DNA of 64,000 bases from contig SZXX01000044.1 in assembly GCA_005843825.1 (NCBI GenBank), forward strand, positions 1 to 64,000, in the 5' to 3' direction. The translations under genes were made by a program, and so were the position numbers. Origin of the DNA: Chlorobium sp. GTDB taxonomy: Bacteria; Bacteroidota; Chlorobiia; Chlorobiales; Chlorobiaceae. This document shows positions 47,774-56,116 of this stretch, piece after piece. How positions within the stretch are numbered: position 1 is the stretch's first letter; every line of letters begins with the position of its first letter. Below the pieces are notes generated by a model, which saw nothing but the letters and a program-made list of their open reading frames with translations, was not told the DNA's origin and searched no databases.

Positions 47774-49222
47774 ATGGCGATTGGAACCCTCATTAAAACC
47801 ATTCAAGACATCATGCGCAAAGATGTCGGCGTTGATGGCGATGCACAGCGCATCAGTCAGATCGTCTGGCTTCTTTTTCTCAAAATATTCAACGACCGCG
47901 AAGAAGAGTGGCAGCTCACTCAACCAGGGTTTATCTCTCCTCTCGATAATCGTTTTCGTTGGCAGAGCTGGGCAAAAGATCCTGAGGGGATAACCGGCGA
48001 AGAACTGATCGACTTTGTCAACAACGACCTTTTTCCCTCACTCAAAAGATTAGCTTATGCTGCGGGCATATCACCTGTCGGCAGGGTGGTTGGCTCGGTA
48101 TTCGAGGATGCCTACAACTACATGAAGTCAGGCACCCTTCTTCGTCAGGTAATCAACACCATTGAAGCAGAAGTCGACTTCAACTCCTCAAGCGACCGTC
48201 ACCTCTTCAATGACATCTACGAAAAAATTCTGGCCGATCTGCAGTCTGCCGGTAACGCAGGCGAATACTATACTCCGCGTGCGGTGACACAGTTTATGGT
48301 TGAAATTCTCAATCCGCAACTGGGTGAAGCCGTGCTCGATCCGGCATGTGGTACTGGCGGCTTTCTCACCAATACCATTGAGCATCTCAAGAAGCAGGTA
48401 AACAACCCTGACGACCTGCTCGTTTTGCAGCAAAGCATTCATGGTGTCGAAAAAAAACCACTGCCGCACATGCTTGCTCTTACCAACATGATGCTGCACG
48501 GTATTGATGTCCCTTCCAATATTCGCCACGATAACACTCTCAGTCGACCGCTCAAGGACTACGGCCCTAAAGATCGTGTCGATATTATCATCACCAATCC
48601 GCCTTTCGGCGGAATGGAAGAGGATGGGATAGAAAACAACTTTCCCCGAAAGTACCAGACCCGCGAAACTGCTGACCTTTTTCTGGCGTTGATCATGCAT
48701 TTGTTGAAGCACGACACCGGTCGGGCTGCAGTGGTGCTTCCCGATGGCTTCCTTTTTGGTGAGGGTGTAAAATCTACCATCAAAAGAGAGTTGCTCGACG
48801 AGTTTAACCTGCACACTGTTGTCCGCCTGCCCAAAGGCGTGTTCAGCCCCTATACCAGTATCTCGACTAACATTCTTTTTTTTGAAAAGGGTGGCCCCAC
48901 CCGGGATGTCTGGTTTTTCGAGCATCCCTATCCTGAAGGCTACAAGTCATACTCCCGTTCCAAGCCCCTGACCATTCAGGAGTTTGATCTTGAGAAAGCA
49001 TGGTGGAGCAATCGCACCGGTTCCGAGTACGCATGGAAAATTACAGCTGCAGAACTTGCCGCTCGCAACTACAACCTCGATTGCAAAAATCCCCACAGGG
49101 AGGCTGTAAACCATCGTGACCCCGAAGAATTGATGCAGGAGTATCACGAAATTGTCAGGAAGCTCGATGCAGCACAAGCCAGTTTGAAGCATGAGCTCAT
49201 GCAGGCATTGGGAGGCAACTAA
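47774..49222 (+). CDS. hsdM: type I DNA N6-adenine methyltransferase, M subunit
   Basis: A 482-aa HsdM. A helical N-terminal domain (QDIMRKDVGVDGDAQRISQIVWLLFLKIF in segments) is followed by the SAM-binding motif DPACGTGGFL (about 188-197) and catalytic NPPFGG (about 275-280, the [N/D]PP[F/Y] of N6-adenine methylases). It methylates the site recognised by HsdS and protects host DNA. It starts 21 bases after hsdR. Confidence 0.94.
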   Translation: MAIGTLIKTIQDIMRKDVGVDGDAQRISQIVWLLFLKIFNDREEEWQLTQPGFISPLDNRFRWQSWAKDPEGITGEELIDFVNNDLFPSLKRLAYAAGISPVGRVVGSVFEDAYNYMKSGTLLRQVINTIEAEVDFNSSSDRHLFNDIYEKILADLQSAGNAGEYYTPRAVTQFMVEILNPQLGEAVLDPACGTGGFLTNTIEHLKKQVNNPDDLLVLQQSIHGVEKKPLPHMLALTNMMLHGIDVPSNIRHDNTLSRPLKDYGPKDRVDIIITNPPFGGMEEDGIENNFPRKYQTRETADLFLALIMHLLKHDTGRAAVVLPDGFLFGEGVKSTIKRELLDEFNLHTVVRLPKGVFSPYTSISTNILFFEKGGPTRDVWFFEHPYPEGYKSYSRSKPLTIQEFDLEKAWWSNRTGSEYAWKITAAELAARNYNLDCKNPHREAVNHRDPEELMQEYHEIVRKLDAAQASLKHELMQALGGN

Positions 49223-49224
49223 GG

Positions 49225-49468
49225 ATGGAAAAAAAGTGTGGTGATAAAAAAAGTGTGGTGAAGACTGTGGGAGAAACTGTGGGAGAAATTTTTGCGAGCC
49301 CTCAGGGACAATCCTGGAATTACACGGACAGGACTCAGTTCCATAACAGGATTATCAATCAGAGGCGTAGAGTGGCATCTTGCAAAGTTGAAGGCCGAAG
49401 GAAAGATAAAACGGAGAGGTTCAACCAAGGCTGGCCAGTGGGTTGTAGTGGAGGATGGCAATGAATAA
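49225..49468 (+). pseudogene. frameshifted winged-helix (HTH) gene between hsdM and hsdS
   Basis: ATG at 49225 starts MEKKCGDKKSVVKTVGETV, the basic repeat-rich lead-in typical of small HTH proteins. At a run of five T (49289-49293) the frame breaks; the next frame then reads LRALRDNPGITRTGLSSITG and continues to a clear winged helix (KAEGKIKRRGSTKAGQWVV) ending at 49468. Removing one T joins both parts into one protein of about 80 aa. The second part also has its own TTG (49292) after GGGAG and could be made alone (58 aa). It may be a decayed gene, a slippage-switched gene or a sequencing error. Confidence 0.7.
49229..49287 (+). repeat. two nested tandem repeats at the start of the HTH gene
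   Basis: AAAAAAAGTGTGGTGA occurs twice with a 17-base period (49229-49244 and 49246-49261). It is followed by ACTGTGGGAGAA twice, head to tail (49264-49275 and 49276-49287). The first repeat is not a multiple of three, so a copy-number change would alter the frame; the second changes it by four codons. Confidence 0.85.
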
Positions 49469-51137
49469 CCTCGATACACGCATGAGCGCTCTTGAAAACC
49501 ATTTCGATATCGCCTTTGCTGCTCCCAACGGGATTAAAAAACTGCGTGAACTGATTTTAACGCTGGCCATGCAGGGAAAGCTTGTGCCGCAGGACCCGAA
49601 CGATCAACCTGCCAGCGAATTGCTGAAGGAGATTGAGGCGGAGAAACGGAGGTTGGTGAAAGAAGGAAAGATCAGGGAGCCAAAACCGTTACCGGAGATC
49701 AAGCAAGAAGAAGTGCCTTATGAACTACCGAGTGGGTGGGAGTGGGTGCGGAATAATTTTTTGTTCACTTTAAAAAAAGGGAAAGTTCCTCATGATTTAC
49801 AAGAAAATGAAGGAACTACTCCATATTTGGATATCGAAGCATTAGATAAGGGAAATATACGTCGATATACTAATGATCTAAAAACCCCTCAAGCTACTGA
49901 GAAGGATATATTGGTTGTATGTGATGGTTCACGAAGTGGTTTAGTCCTTGATGGTAAGAATGGCGCCGTAGGTTCAACTCTCTCTGTCATTGAAACACCA
50001 TTATTCATACAACCCTTTGTGAAATTGATATTCAAATCAGGTTTTGAAAGACTCAACTCAACGATGAAAGGAGCTGCAATTCCCCACTTGGATACAAAAA
50101 ATCTGTTACTTGAGACAATAGGACTTCCGCCCCTCGAAGAACAGCACCGCATAGTCGCTAAAATCGACCAGCTCATGGCCCGTTGCGATGAGTTGGAAAA
50201 GCTGCGTGCCGAACGAGAGCAGAAGCGACTTACTGTTCACATCTCAGCCCTTAATAGCTTGTTGGAGGCACAGGAACCCGACAGTTTTGCAGCAGTTTGG
50301 CACTTCATCAATCGCCATTTCGGTGAACTATACTCAGTAAAAGCCAATGTGACGGAACTGCGCAAAGCCATTTTGCAACTTGGAATCATGGGCAAACTTG
50401 TGCCCCAAGACCCGAATGATCAACCTGCAAGTGCACTACTGAAGGAGATTGAGGCGGAGAAACGGCGAATGGTGAAGGAAAAGAAGATAAAGGATAAGCC
50501 TATATCGAAGATCAAGCAAGAGGAATTGCCTTACGGGTTGCCTGAGAGTTGGGAGTGGGTAAGGTTGTCAAGCCTTGCATTATTAATAGATTATGGGACA
50601 TCAAAAAAAACAATAGATGACTCTACAAAAGTGCCTGTATATCGTATGGGTAATATTTTCAATGGTCAGCTTATTCATAGTGGCCTGAAGTATGTTGACC
50701 AAAATATTGATGATTTACCTCGACTATATCTTCATAAAAACGATATTCTATTTAATAGGACGAATAGTTATGAACTGGTTGGAAAAACAGCAATATATCT
50801 CGGTGAAAATGATCTCAGGACATTTGCATCATATTTGATTAGAGTTCGACTTGCTGAAACACATCTTTTGCCTCTATTTTTCAATAGAGTAATGAATTCT
50901 CCATATTATCGTAAGACTCAAATTGAGCTTGAGATAGTTCAACAATGTGGACAAGCAAACTTCAACGGGACAAAGCTGGCTACAACATTAGTTCCTCTTC
51001 CGCCTCTTGCTGAACAACACCGCATTGTTGCTAAAATTGACCAGCTCATGGCCCTATGTGATCAGCTTGATATGCTAATTGATGAAAGCACTTGCAAACA
51101 GAAAACCTTGCTTGATGTTTTGATGGCTGTAGCTTGA
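49461..51137 (+). CDS. hsdS: type I restriction specificity subunit HsdS
   Basis: A 558-aa DNA-recognition subunit. It contains two target-recognition domains (about 80-200 and 375-520), each followed by a conserved spacer helix (LPPLEEQHRIVAKIDQLMA and LPPLAEQHRIVAKIDQLMA). Each is preceded by the KLVPQDPNDQPAS...LLKEIEAEKRR element. The ATG at 49461 follows GGAGG by 6 bases; an ATG six bases earlier is possible. The TRDs look more AT-rich than the conserved segments, the usual mark of TRD exchange. Together with HsdM and HsdR it sets the recognition site, which cannot be read from sequence. Confidence 0.92.
   Translation: MNNLDTRMSALENHFDIAFAAPNGIKKLRELILTLAMQGKLVPQDPNDQPASELLKEIEAEKRRLVKEGKIREPKPLPEIKQEEVPYELPSGWEWVRNNFLFTLKKGKVPHDLQENEGTTPYLDIEALDKGNIRRYTNDLKTPQATEKDILVVCDGSRSGLVLDGKNGAVGSTLSVIETPLFIQPFVKLIFKSGFERLNSTMKGAAIPHLDTKNLLLETIGLPPLEEQHRIVAKIDQLMARCDELEKLRAEREQKRLTVHISALNSLLEAQEPDSFAAVWHFINRHFGELYSVKANVTELRKAILQLGIMGKLVPQDPNDQPASALLKEIEAEKRRMVKEKKIKDKPISKIKQEELPYGLPESWEWVRLSSLALLIDYGTSKKTIDDSTKVPVYRMGNIFNGQLIHSGLKYVDQNIDDLPRLYLHKNDILFNRTNSYELVGKTAIYLGENDLRTFASYLIRVRLAETHLLPLFFNRVMNSPYYRKTQIELEIVQQCGQANFNGTKLATTLVPLPPLAEQHRIVAKIDQLMALCDQLDMLIDESTCKQKTLLDVLMAVA
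49575..49665 (+). repeat. hsdS internal direct repeat, first copy (second at 50391-50481)
   Basis: These 91 bases recur 816 bases later with only scattered differences, encoding KLVPQDPNDQPAS and the following LLKEIEAEKRR. The repeats flank the first TRD and give homology for recombination that could swap or duplicate recognition domains. Confidence 0.85.
50139..50202 (+). repeat. hsdS spacer-helix direct repeat, first copy (second at 51012-51075)
   Basis: The segment encoding EQHRIVAKIDQLMA and the following helix recurs 873 bases downstream with about 85 percent identity by eye. It is the conserved arm after each TRD that packs against HsdM. Confidence 0.8.
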
Positions 51138-51297
51138 TAGATTTTTTTGCCCACGAAAGTGCTTCATCACCAACAGTTTTTTCAGGTCTGTAAGAAACGT
51201 CTCTATTTATTCGGTCACAAGAATACTTGAAAGGTAATTGGCTGGGTGATAACTTCAGATTTCGCAAATCAGAAAAGTTGTTCTCTGCATGGTTAAG
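51138..51297. other. intergenic stretch after hsdS
   Basis: About 160 bases after the hsdS stop, with no supported gene. A minus-strand frame with fairly coding-like composition (SYRPEKTVGDEALSWAKKSI) runs from here into hsdS and may be the truncated end of a displaced gene, but its start and family are unclear. Confidence 0.3.
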
Positions 51298-51441
51298 ATG
51301 TATTGCACGGTTACAAGAGAGTGGCTCTACGATTTTGTTTGGAACTATCCATTATCGGAGGTGGCCAGCCAATTGGGTGTTTCATCATCTCAATTGGGTA
51401 ACGCTTGCAAGAAGATGGCGGTCCCTGACATATTTTTGTGA
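51298..51441 (+). pseudogene. vestigial helix-turn-helix fragment
   Basis: A 47-aa frame from ATG 51298 (MYCTVTREWLYDFVWNYPLS...), with a HTH-like pattern SEVASQLGVSSSQLGNACKK and then AVPD before the stop. It resembles the conserved TREELYELVWS-x-P-x-x-x-LA-x-x-x-GVSD-x-x-L-x-x-x-C-x-x-x-x-VP element found at the start of longer uncharacterised proteins; the usual RGYW continuation is missing. It is probably the remaining start of a truncated gene. Confidence 0.5.
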
Positions 51442-51479
51442 TCGGCTGTAAAAAAAGCTCTCTGATGCGGGCAATATTA

Positions 51480-52463
51480 TCATTTGTCAGGTTTGGCGAG
51501 TGCATGTTCAGTTGATTCATATTTTTTCCCTTCAAGCTTTTTAAGCATCTCGAGTGCTCCGGTTTCAAATCGTGAAAAAGCGAACCACTTTTTCCCTAGG
51601 TCTTTGAGAGATGCTCCAATATGGTAAATCTCGGATCCATCAATAATTAAAAAGCGGTCATGAGCATCTTGAAAAGATTTCATGACGACAGACGGGTATT
51701 GCTGGTTATGCTTTTCAATATCCAACACGAGCTGTTTTGAAATAACTTTTGTGTAAATCGTGCAGGATACACCTGAAGATCGTTTACTGAGTAACGTCAA
51801 CACCGAATCATCCACATAGTTGTCAATTAGTACCAATGATGTTTTTGCCTTGCGGATCAACTCTGCGGCAAAATGATAGGCGTCGTGCACCTGGCCATCA
51901 TAAAAAATACCCTGCTTGGCTGGTTCTGCAGATTCCAGCGCGTCAAAAACCTTTTCAAAATTCTTTTCGGTGTCGGACTCAAAAGTAATCTGACGTCGTT
52001 CGACAGAATCCAATCGTGCAAACATCTGTGCATTGTTCTGAATAAAACGCCGCATCTCAACAAAAGCATCGATGATTTTTATGCTCACCTTGACTGCCGT
52101 TTCACTTCTAATCACGGCTGAAAGCATTGCAACACCCTGTTCCGTAAAGACATAGGGAAGGTATTTTCTATGCTGTCCTCGCCCGCCCTTTTTTAAGATC
52201 ACAGATTGTGATCTTAAAGCGTTATCGTCAGCATTTGAGATCACAATTTGTGATCTCATGTTATCATACTCGTCTGGAGTCAACTCAAATCGGAATGCCT
52301 CAGGAAAGCGCTCAATATTTCTTTTTACTGCCTGATTGAACACTCTGGTTTCGACCTCATAAATTTGTGCCAAGTCACTATCAAGCATCACCTGGACACC
52401 ACGAAGAGTGAAAATCATACTGTGAATTTTATCAACAGGAATCATTTGCTTGTTTTCGATCAT
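51480..52463 (-). CDS. ORF6N-domain DNA-binding protein with PLD-like C-terminus
   Basis: A 327-aa protein from the ATG at 52463, which has GGAGA upstream; an in-frame upstream Met at 52517 lacks one. The N-terminal ORF6N (KilA-N-related) domain covers about 8-125 (DKIHSMIFTLRGVQVMLDSD in part, YVFTEQGVAMLSAV). The C-terminal half has a PLD-like segment (HDRFLIIDGSEIYHIGASLKD). The MRSQIV...LRSQSV region between them is duplicated relative to the usual single copy. ORF6N proteins are frequent in mobile and defence regions and are presumed regulators; the function here is unknown. Confidence 0.82.
   Translation of the reverse strand: MIENKQMIPVDKIHSMIFTLRGVQVMLDSDLAQIYEVETRVFNQAVKRNIERFPEAFRFELTPDEYDNMRSQIVISNADDNALRSQSVILKKGGRGQHRKYLPYVFTEQGVAMLSAVIRSETAVKVSIKIIDAFVEMRRFIQNNAQMFARLDSVERRQITFESDTEKNFEKVFDALESAEPAKQGIFYDGQVHDAYHFAAELIRKAKTSLVLIDNYVDDSVLTLLSKRSSGVSCTIYTKVISKQLVLDIEKHNQQYPSVVMKSFQDAHDRFLIIDGSEIYHIGASLKDLGKKWFAFSRFETGALEMLKKLEGKKYESTEHALAKPDK
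52195..52257. repeat. pair of 21-bp palindromes inside the ORF6N gene
   Basis: AAGATCACA-GAT-TGTGATCTT (52195-52215) and GAGATCACA-ATT-TGTGATCTC (52237-52257) are both perfect 9-bp-arm palindromes. Their centres are 42 bases apart, about four helical turns, so a dimeric protein could bind both on the same DNA face. On the coding strand they spell the duplicated RSQIV/RSQSV motif. Confidence 0.85.
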
Positions 52464-52566
52464 TTCTTGTCTCCAAGATGCTTTCGGGATGGTGTCGCAT
52501 TTTGCGATACCAAACACTATAATCTTCAGGCAATCATCGCCGTCGGCTGTCCGAGCGGAGAACTAC

Positions 52567-52604
52567 AAACGAAAAAGGCGCATTTCCATGCGCCTTTTTC
52601 GTTT
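52567..52604 (-). terminator. intrinsic terminator of sucD
   Basis: A perfect 17-bp stem (arms AAACGAAAAAGGCGCAT and its complement) with a TTCC loop. It lies 38 bases beyond the sucD stop and ends before the ORF6N gene start. Confidence 0.9.
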
Positions 52605-52642
52605 ACTATCTACGAATTCTGATCAGACTCTGCCGGAGGAAA

Positions 52643-53542
52643 TTACCTGCCGAGTGCCTTGATCATGGCTTCACCCAAATCTGCAGGGCTGTCAACGACG
52701 TGAATGCCTGCGGCTTCCATTGCTTTTATCTTGTCGTCAGCAGTTCCTTTACCTCCGGATACAATGGCTCCTGCATGACCCATCCTGCGACCGGGAGGAG
52801 CTGTACGACCGGCAATAAATCCGACAACCGGCTTCTTGAAATATTTTTGAATATACTCAGCGGCCTCTTCCTCTGCGCTTCCGCCAATTTCACCGATCAT
52901 AATAAGCCCTTCGGTCTCATCATCTTCAGCAAAAAGCTTGATAGCATCAATAAAGCGGGTGCCGATAATCGGATCTCCTCCAATACCGATGCAGGTTGAC
53001 TGACCAAGACCGACCTGTGTCAGCTGATGAACCGCTTCATAGGTCAGGGTGCCACTCCGGGAAACAACTCCGATAGAGCCTTTTTTATGGATAAAACCAG
53101 GCATAATACCGACTTTAGCCTCACCAGGGGTAATCACACCAGGACAGTTCGGACCGACAAGAACAGCTCCCTTCTCCTTGACAAAAGCATACGCCTTCAT
53201 CATATCGTTCACAGGAATACCCTCAGTAATACAGATAATCACCTTCAATCCGGCATCGGCAGCCTCCATAATGGCATCGGCGGCAAAAAATGCAGGAACG
53301 AAAATAACAGTCGCATTGGCTTCGGCTTTCTGCACAGCTTCCCTTACGGTGTTGAACACGGGAACTGGCCGGCAGAACTTGTCTTTTTCGTTGCCATGAT
53401 AGAGTATATCACCTTTTCCGGGAGTCACTCCGGCAACTACATTGGTTCCATATTCGAGAATCTGGGAAGTATGAAAGGTCCCTTCCGCTCCGGTTATCCC
53501 CTGCACAAGCAGACGGGTATCCTTGTTTACTAATACACTCAT
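52643..53542 (-). CDS. sucD: succinyl-CoA ligase, alpha subunit
   Basis: A 299-aa subunit carrying the CoA-binding domain and the phosphohistidine. Visible are the N-terminal [12 protein letters not shown], the central [13 protein letters not shown] and [17 protein letters not shown], whose His (about 246) is phosphorylated. In green sulfur bacteria it runs in the succinate-to-succinyl-CoA direction of the reductive TCA cycle. The beta subunit sucC is not adjacent. Confidence 0.95.
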   Translation of the reverse strand: MSVLVNKDTRLLVQGITGAEGTFHTSQILEYGTNVVAGVTPGKGDILYHGNEKDKFCRPVPVFNTVREAVQKAEANATVIFVPAFFAADAIMEAADAGLKVIICITEGIPVNDMMKAYAFVKEKGAVLVGPNCPGVITPGEAKVGIMPGFIHKKGSIGVVSRSGTLTYEAVHQLTQVGLGQSTCIGIGGDPIIGTRFIDAIKLFAEDDETEGLIMIGEIGGSAEEEAAEYIQKYFKKPVVGFIAGRTAPPGRRMGHAGAIVSGGKGTADDKIKAMEAAGIHVVDSPADLGEAMIKALGR

Positions 53543-53589
53543 AGTAAAGAATATTATAATTAATGGTTGTTATGGATTCCCCTCTGCTG

Positions 53590-55017
53590 TTATAAAGAGT
53601 GCTGCATTTTTTTTGCTATACCAAGCAGCTTTCCTTCCTCAAAGAAATTACAGATCAAGTGCATTCCGACAGGAAGATTGAGACTGTCAAAACCAAGAGG
53701 CACACTCACAGCCGGCATGCCGACTATACTTGCCGGAACGGTAAACACATCGGCGAGATACATCTCAAGAGGATTTTCAGTTTTGTCACCAATACCGAAA
53801 GGAGGATACGGTGATGTCGGACCGGCAATGACATCGACCTTTTCAAGCGCTTCACGATATCTGTCCTGAAATACCCGTCGCACCTGCTGAGCTTTTTTAT
53901 AATAGGTGTCATAATACCCGGCAGAAAGCACATACGTGCCGAGCATAATCCTGCGCTTTACCTCTTTGCCGAACCCTTCACTCCTCGAATTTACATACAT
54001 GGATGAAAGATCTTCCGAATGTTCAGAACGGAACCCATACCGGGCACCATCAAAGCGTGCCAGGTTGGAAGAGGCCTCAGCTGTAACGAGAATATAATAG
54101 GCCGCAATGGCATATTCACTGTTTGGAAGGTGTATATCGACAAGTTCAGCACCCTGATCGCGAAGTTCATGAAGCTTTCCCTTCACAATACGGGCAACAT
54201 CCGGATTAAGGGACTCCGGGAAATATTCCTGGGGAACACCGATTTTCAATCCTTCGACCGAAACACTCGCTATTTCCGAAGCGTAATCGGTAACGGCATG
54301 ATAAGAAGAGGTTGCATCATGGCCGTCCTTGCCAGCCATAACCTCAAGCACAAGGGCAGCATCATCGCAGTTTCGTGCAAGCACACCGATCTGGTCAAAG
54401 GATGACGCAAACGCCACAAGCCCGAATCGGGAAATCCTTCCGTATGTAGGTTTCAGGCCTACAATATCACAGAACCCGGCCGGCTGCCGTACTGAGCCTC
54501 CTGTGTCAGAACCGAGAGCCACCATGGCAAGTCCATTGGCCACCGCTGCAGCTGAACCACCCGAACTGCCGCCAGGCACCCTGTTTTTATCAAACGGATT
54601 TGGAACATTGCCAAAAGCCGAATTTTCATTCGAACTGCCCATGGCAAACTCATCCATATTGGTTTTGCCAAGAAAAATAGCGTCATCCTGCTCTAGCCTT
54701 ATTACAGCGGTTGCATCATAGACGCTCTCGTAATTTCCAAGAATTTTAGATGCACAGGTTAGCCGCCCCCCTTTCATGGCAATATTATCCTTAATTGCCA
54801 TCGGCATTCCGAAAAGTCTTCCAACGCTTTCCCCCGCAGAGAGTTTCCGGTCAAGGCTCCTGGCCCGTTCCAGAGCCTGCTCATGAAAGACTGTTATGTA
54901 AATATTATCATCCTGAAAGCGATCGATACGTTCCAGATAAAAACGTATGACCTCTTCACAGGTTATTTTCTTTGAAAGTAACCTGGAGCGTAAATCCTCG
55001 TAACTACTTAATTGCAC
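53590..55017 (-). CDS. gatA: aspartyl/glutamyl-tRNA amidotransferase subunit A
   Basis: A 475-aa amidase of the GatCAB complex, which converts Glu-tRNA-Gln (and Asp-tRNA-Asn) to the cognate amide. The Lys of the Ser-Ser-Lys triad is in MAIKDNIA. The [12 protein letters not shown] signature and [11 protein letters not shown] carry the two serines. With gltX in the window this fits an indirect Gln-tRNA route. It lies about 50 bases before sucD on the same strand. Confidence 0.95.
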   Translation of the reverse strand: MQLSSYEDLRSRLLSKKITCEEVIRFYLERIDRFQDDNIYITVFHEQALERARSLDRKLSAGESVGRLFGMPMAIKDNIAMKGGRLTCASKILGNYESVYDATAVIRLEQDDAIFLGKTNMDEFAMGSSNENSAFGNVPNPFDKNRVPGGSSGGSAAAVANGLAMVALGSDTGGSVRQPAGFCDIVGLKPTYGRISRFGLVAFASSFDQIGVLARNCDDAALVLEVMAGKDGHDATSSYHAVTDYASEIASVSVEGLKIGVPQEYFPESLNPDVARIVKGKLHELRDQGAELVDIHLPNSEYAIAAYYILVTAEASSNLARFDGARYGFRSEHSEDLSSMYVNSRSEGFGKEVKRRIMLGTYVLSAGYYDTYYKKAQQVRRVFQDRYREALEKVDVIAGPTSPYPPFGIGDKTENPLEMYLADVFTVPASIVGMPAVSVPLGFDSLNLPVGMHLICNFFEEGKLLGIAKKMQHSL

Positions 55018-55245
55018 GTCTATTGTGAATTATTTTAACAGAATGAAATCTATACCTGATATTTCTTGAATTTCAAGAAAAAAATGCCTGTACGCATTAC
55101 AGGTGCTCGTTATGAGTAAAGTTTGTATAATAGCAAATAACTGCATATTATTCAATTCAAGCAATTTTAGGCTCCAGTGAATATCAGTGTATGAAATGGT
55201 ATGTTCATGACTACCTGCCAAGCGATAAGGAGTTAAAAAAGATTT

Positions 55246-56094
55246 ATGGCACGCACAACAAATATGAACCTTTCATCAACCTTTAATCCTCACTGGTTTT
55301 CCTCAGACAATACCACTGTTGATAAGCAGATACAAGCCGAGCTTAAGTCATCGTGTACTCTCCCTCTCCATATTGCAGTCATTATGGATGGTAACGGACG
55401 ATGGGCAAAGTCGAAGGGCAAAACAAGAATTGAAGGCCATGTTGCGGGTGTGGACTCAGTCAGAGATATTGTTGAAGCATGTACAGAACTCGGCATTAAA
55501 TATCTCACTCTTTTCACCTTTTCAACTGAAAACTGGAAGAGACCGAAAAAAGAGATTTCCGCTCTGATGCAGCTTCTCGTCAAGGTTATCGGCAGAGAAA
55601 CCCGTAAACTCCACGAGAACAATATCCGGCTTAATGTCATAGGTGAAATCGATATACTGCCGGATAAAGTTCGCACAACCCTGCAACAGACCATGGAGCA
55701 GACAAAGAACAACAATAAACTTGTTCTGAATATTGCTCTCAGTTACAGCGGTCAATGGGATATTGTTCAGGCTTGCAAGGCAGTTGCCATTGATGTACAG
55801 GCGGGTCGGATCACTGCTGAATCTATTGACGAGCAACTGATTTCATCATACCTCTCTACCGCCTCTATGCCTGATCCCGAACTTCTGATCCGTACAAGCG
55901 GAGAGTTCAGAATCAGCAACTTTATGCTCTGGCAAAGCGCATATTCCGAAATTTACATCACCGACACCTACTGGCCTGACTTTCGCCGCCCGAAACTCTA
56001 TGATGCCATTCTTGAATTTCAAAAGAGAGAACGACGGTTTGGACTGACTAGCGAACAAGTTCAGCATAATAATCTACCAGCAAAAAAGCTTTAA
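55246..56094 (+). CDS. uppS: cis-isoprenyl diphosphate synthase (undecaprenyl type)
   Basis: A 282-aa enzyme extending FPP with IPP to undecaprenyl diphosphate for cell-wall lipid carriers. MDGNGRWAK carries the essential Asp, GHVAGVDSV and FSTENWKRP are conserved, and RTSGEFRISNFMLWQSAYSE closes the active site. The N-terminus is about 35 residues longer than in E. coli UppS. The likely start is 55246, although the AAGGAG is 13 bases away. bamA follows after 22 bases. Confidence 0.94.
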   Translation: MARTTNMNLSSTFNPHWFSSDNTTVDKQIQAELKSSCTLPLHIAVIMDGNGRWAKSKGKTRIEGHVAGVDSVRDIVEACTELGIKYLTLFTFSTENWKRPKKEISALMQLLVKVIGRETRKLHENNIRLNVIGEIDILPDKVRTTLQQTMEQTKNNNKLVLNIALSYSGQWDIVQACKAVAIDVQAGRITAESIDEQLISSYLSTASMPDPELLIRTSGEFRISNFMLWQSAYSEIYITDTYWPDFRRPKLYDAILEFQKRERRFGLTSEQVQHNNLPAKKL

Positions 56095-56116
56095 CCTGAT
56101 TACTCCCGGATATTCC

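Noticed and set aside
51046-51267. Minus-strand frame of 73 aa overlapping the end of hsdS
   Set aside because: Most of it overlaps hsdS and it has no recognised family. Its left part might be a displaced gene end, but the support is too weak for a feature.
52195-52257. CRP/FNR-type binding sites
   Set aside because: The palindromes have TCACA-N3-TGTGA order, inverted relative to CRP (TGTGA-N6-TCACA), so they do not fit that family.
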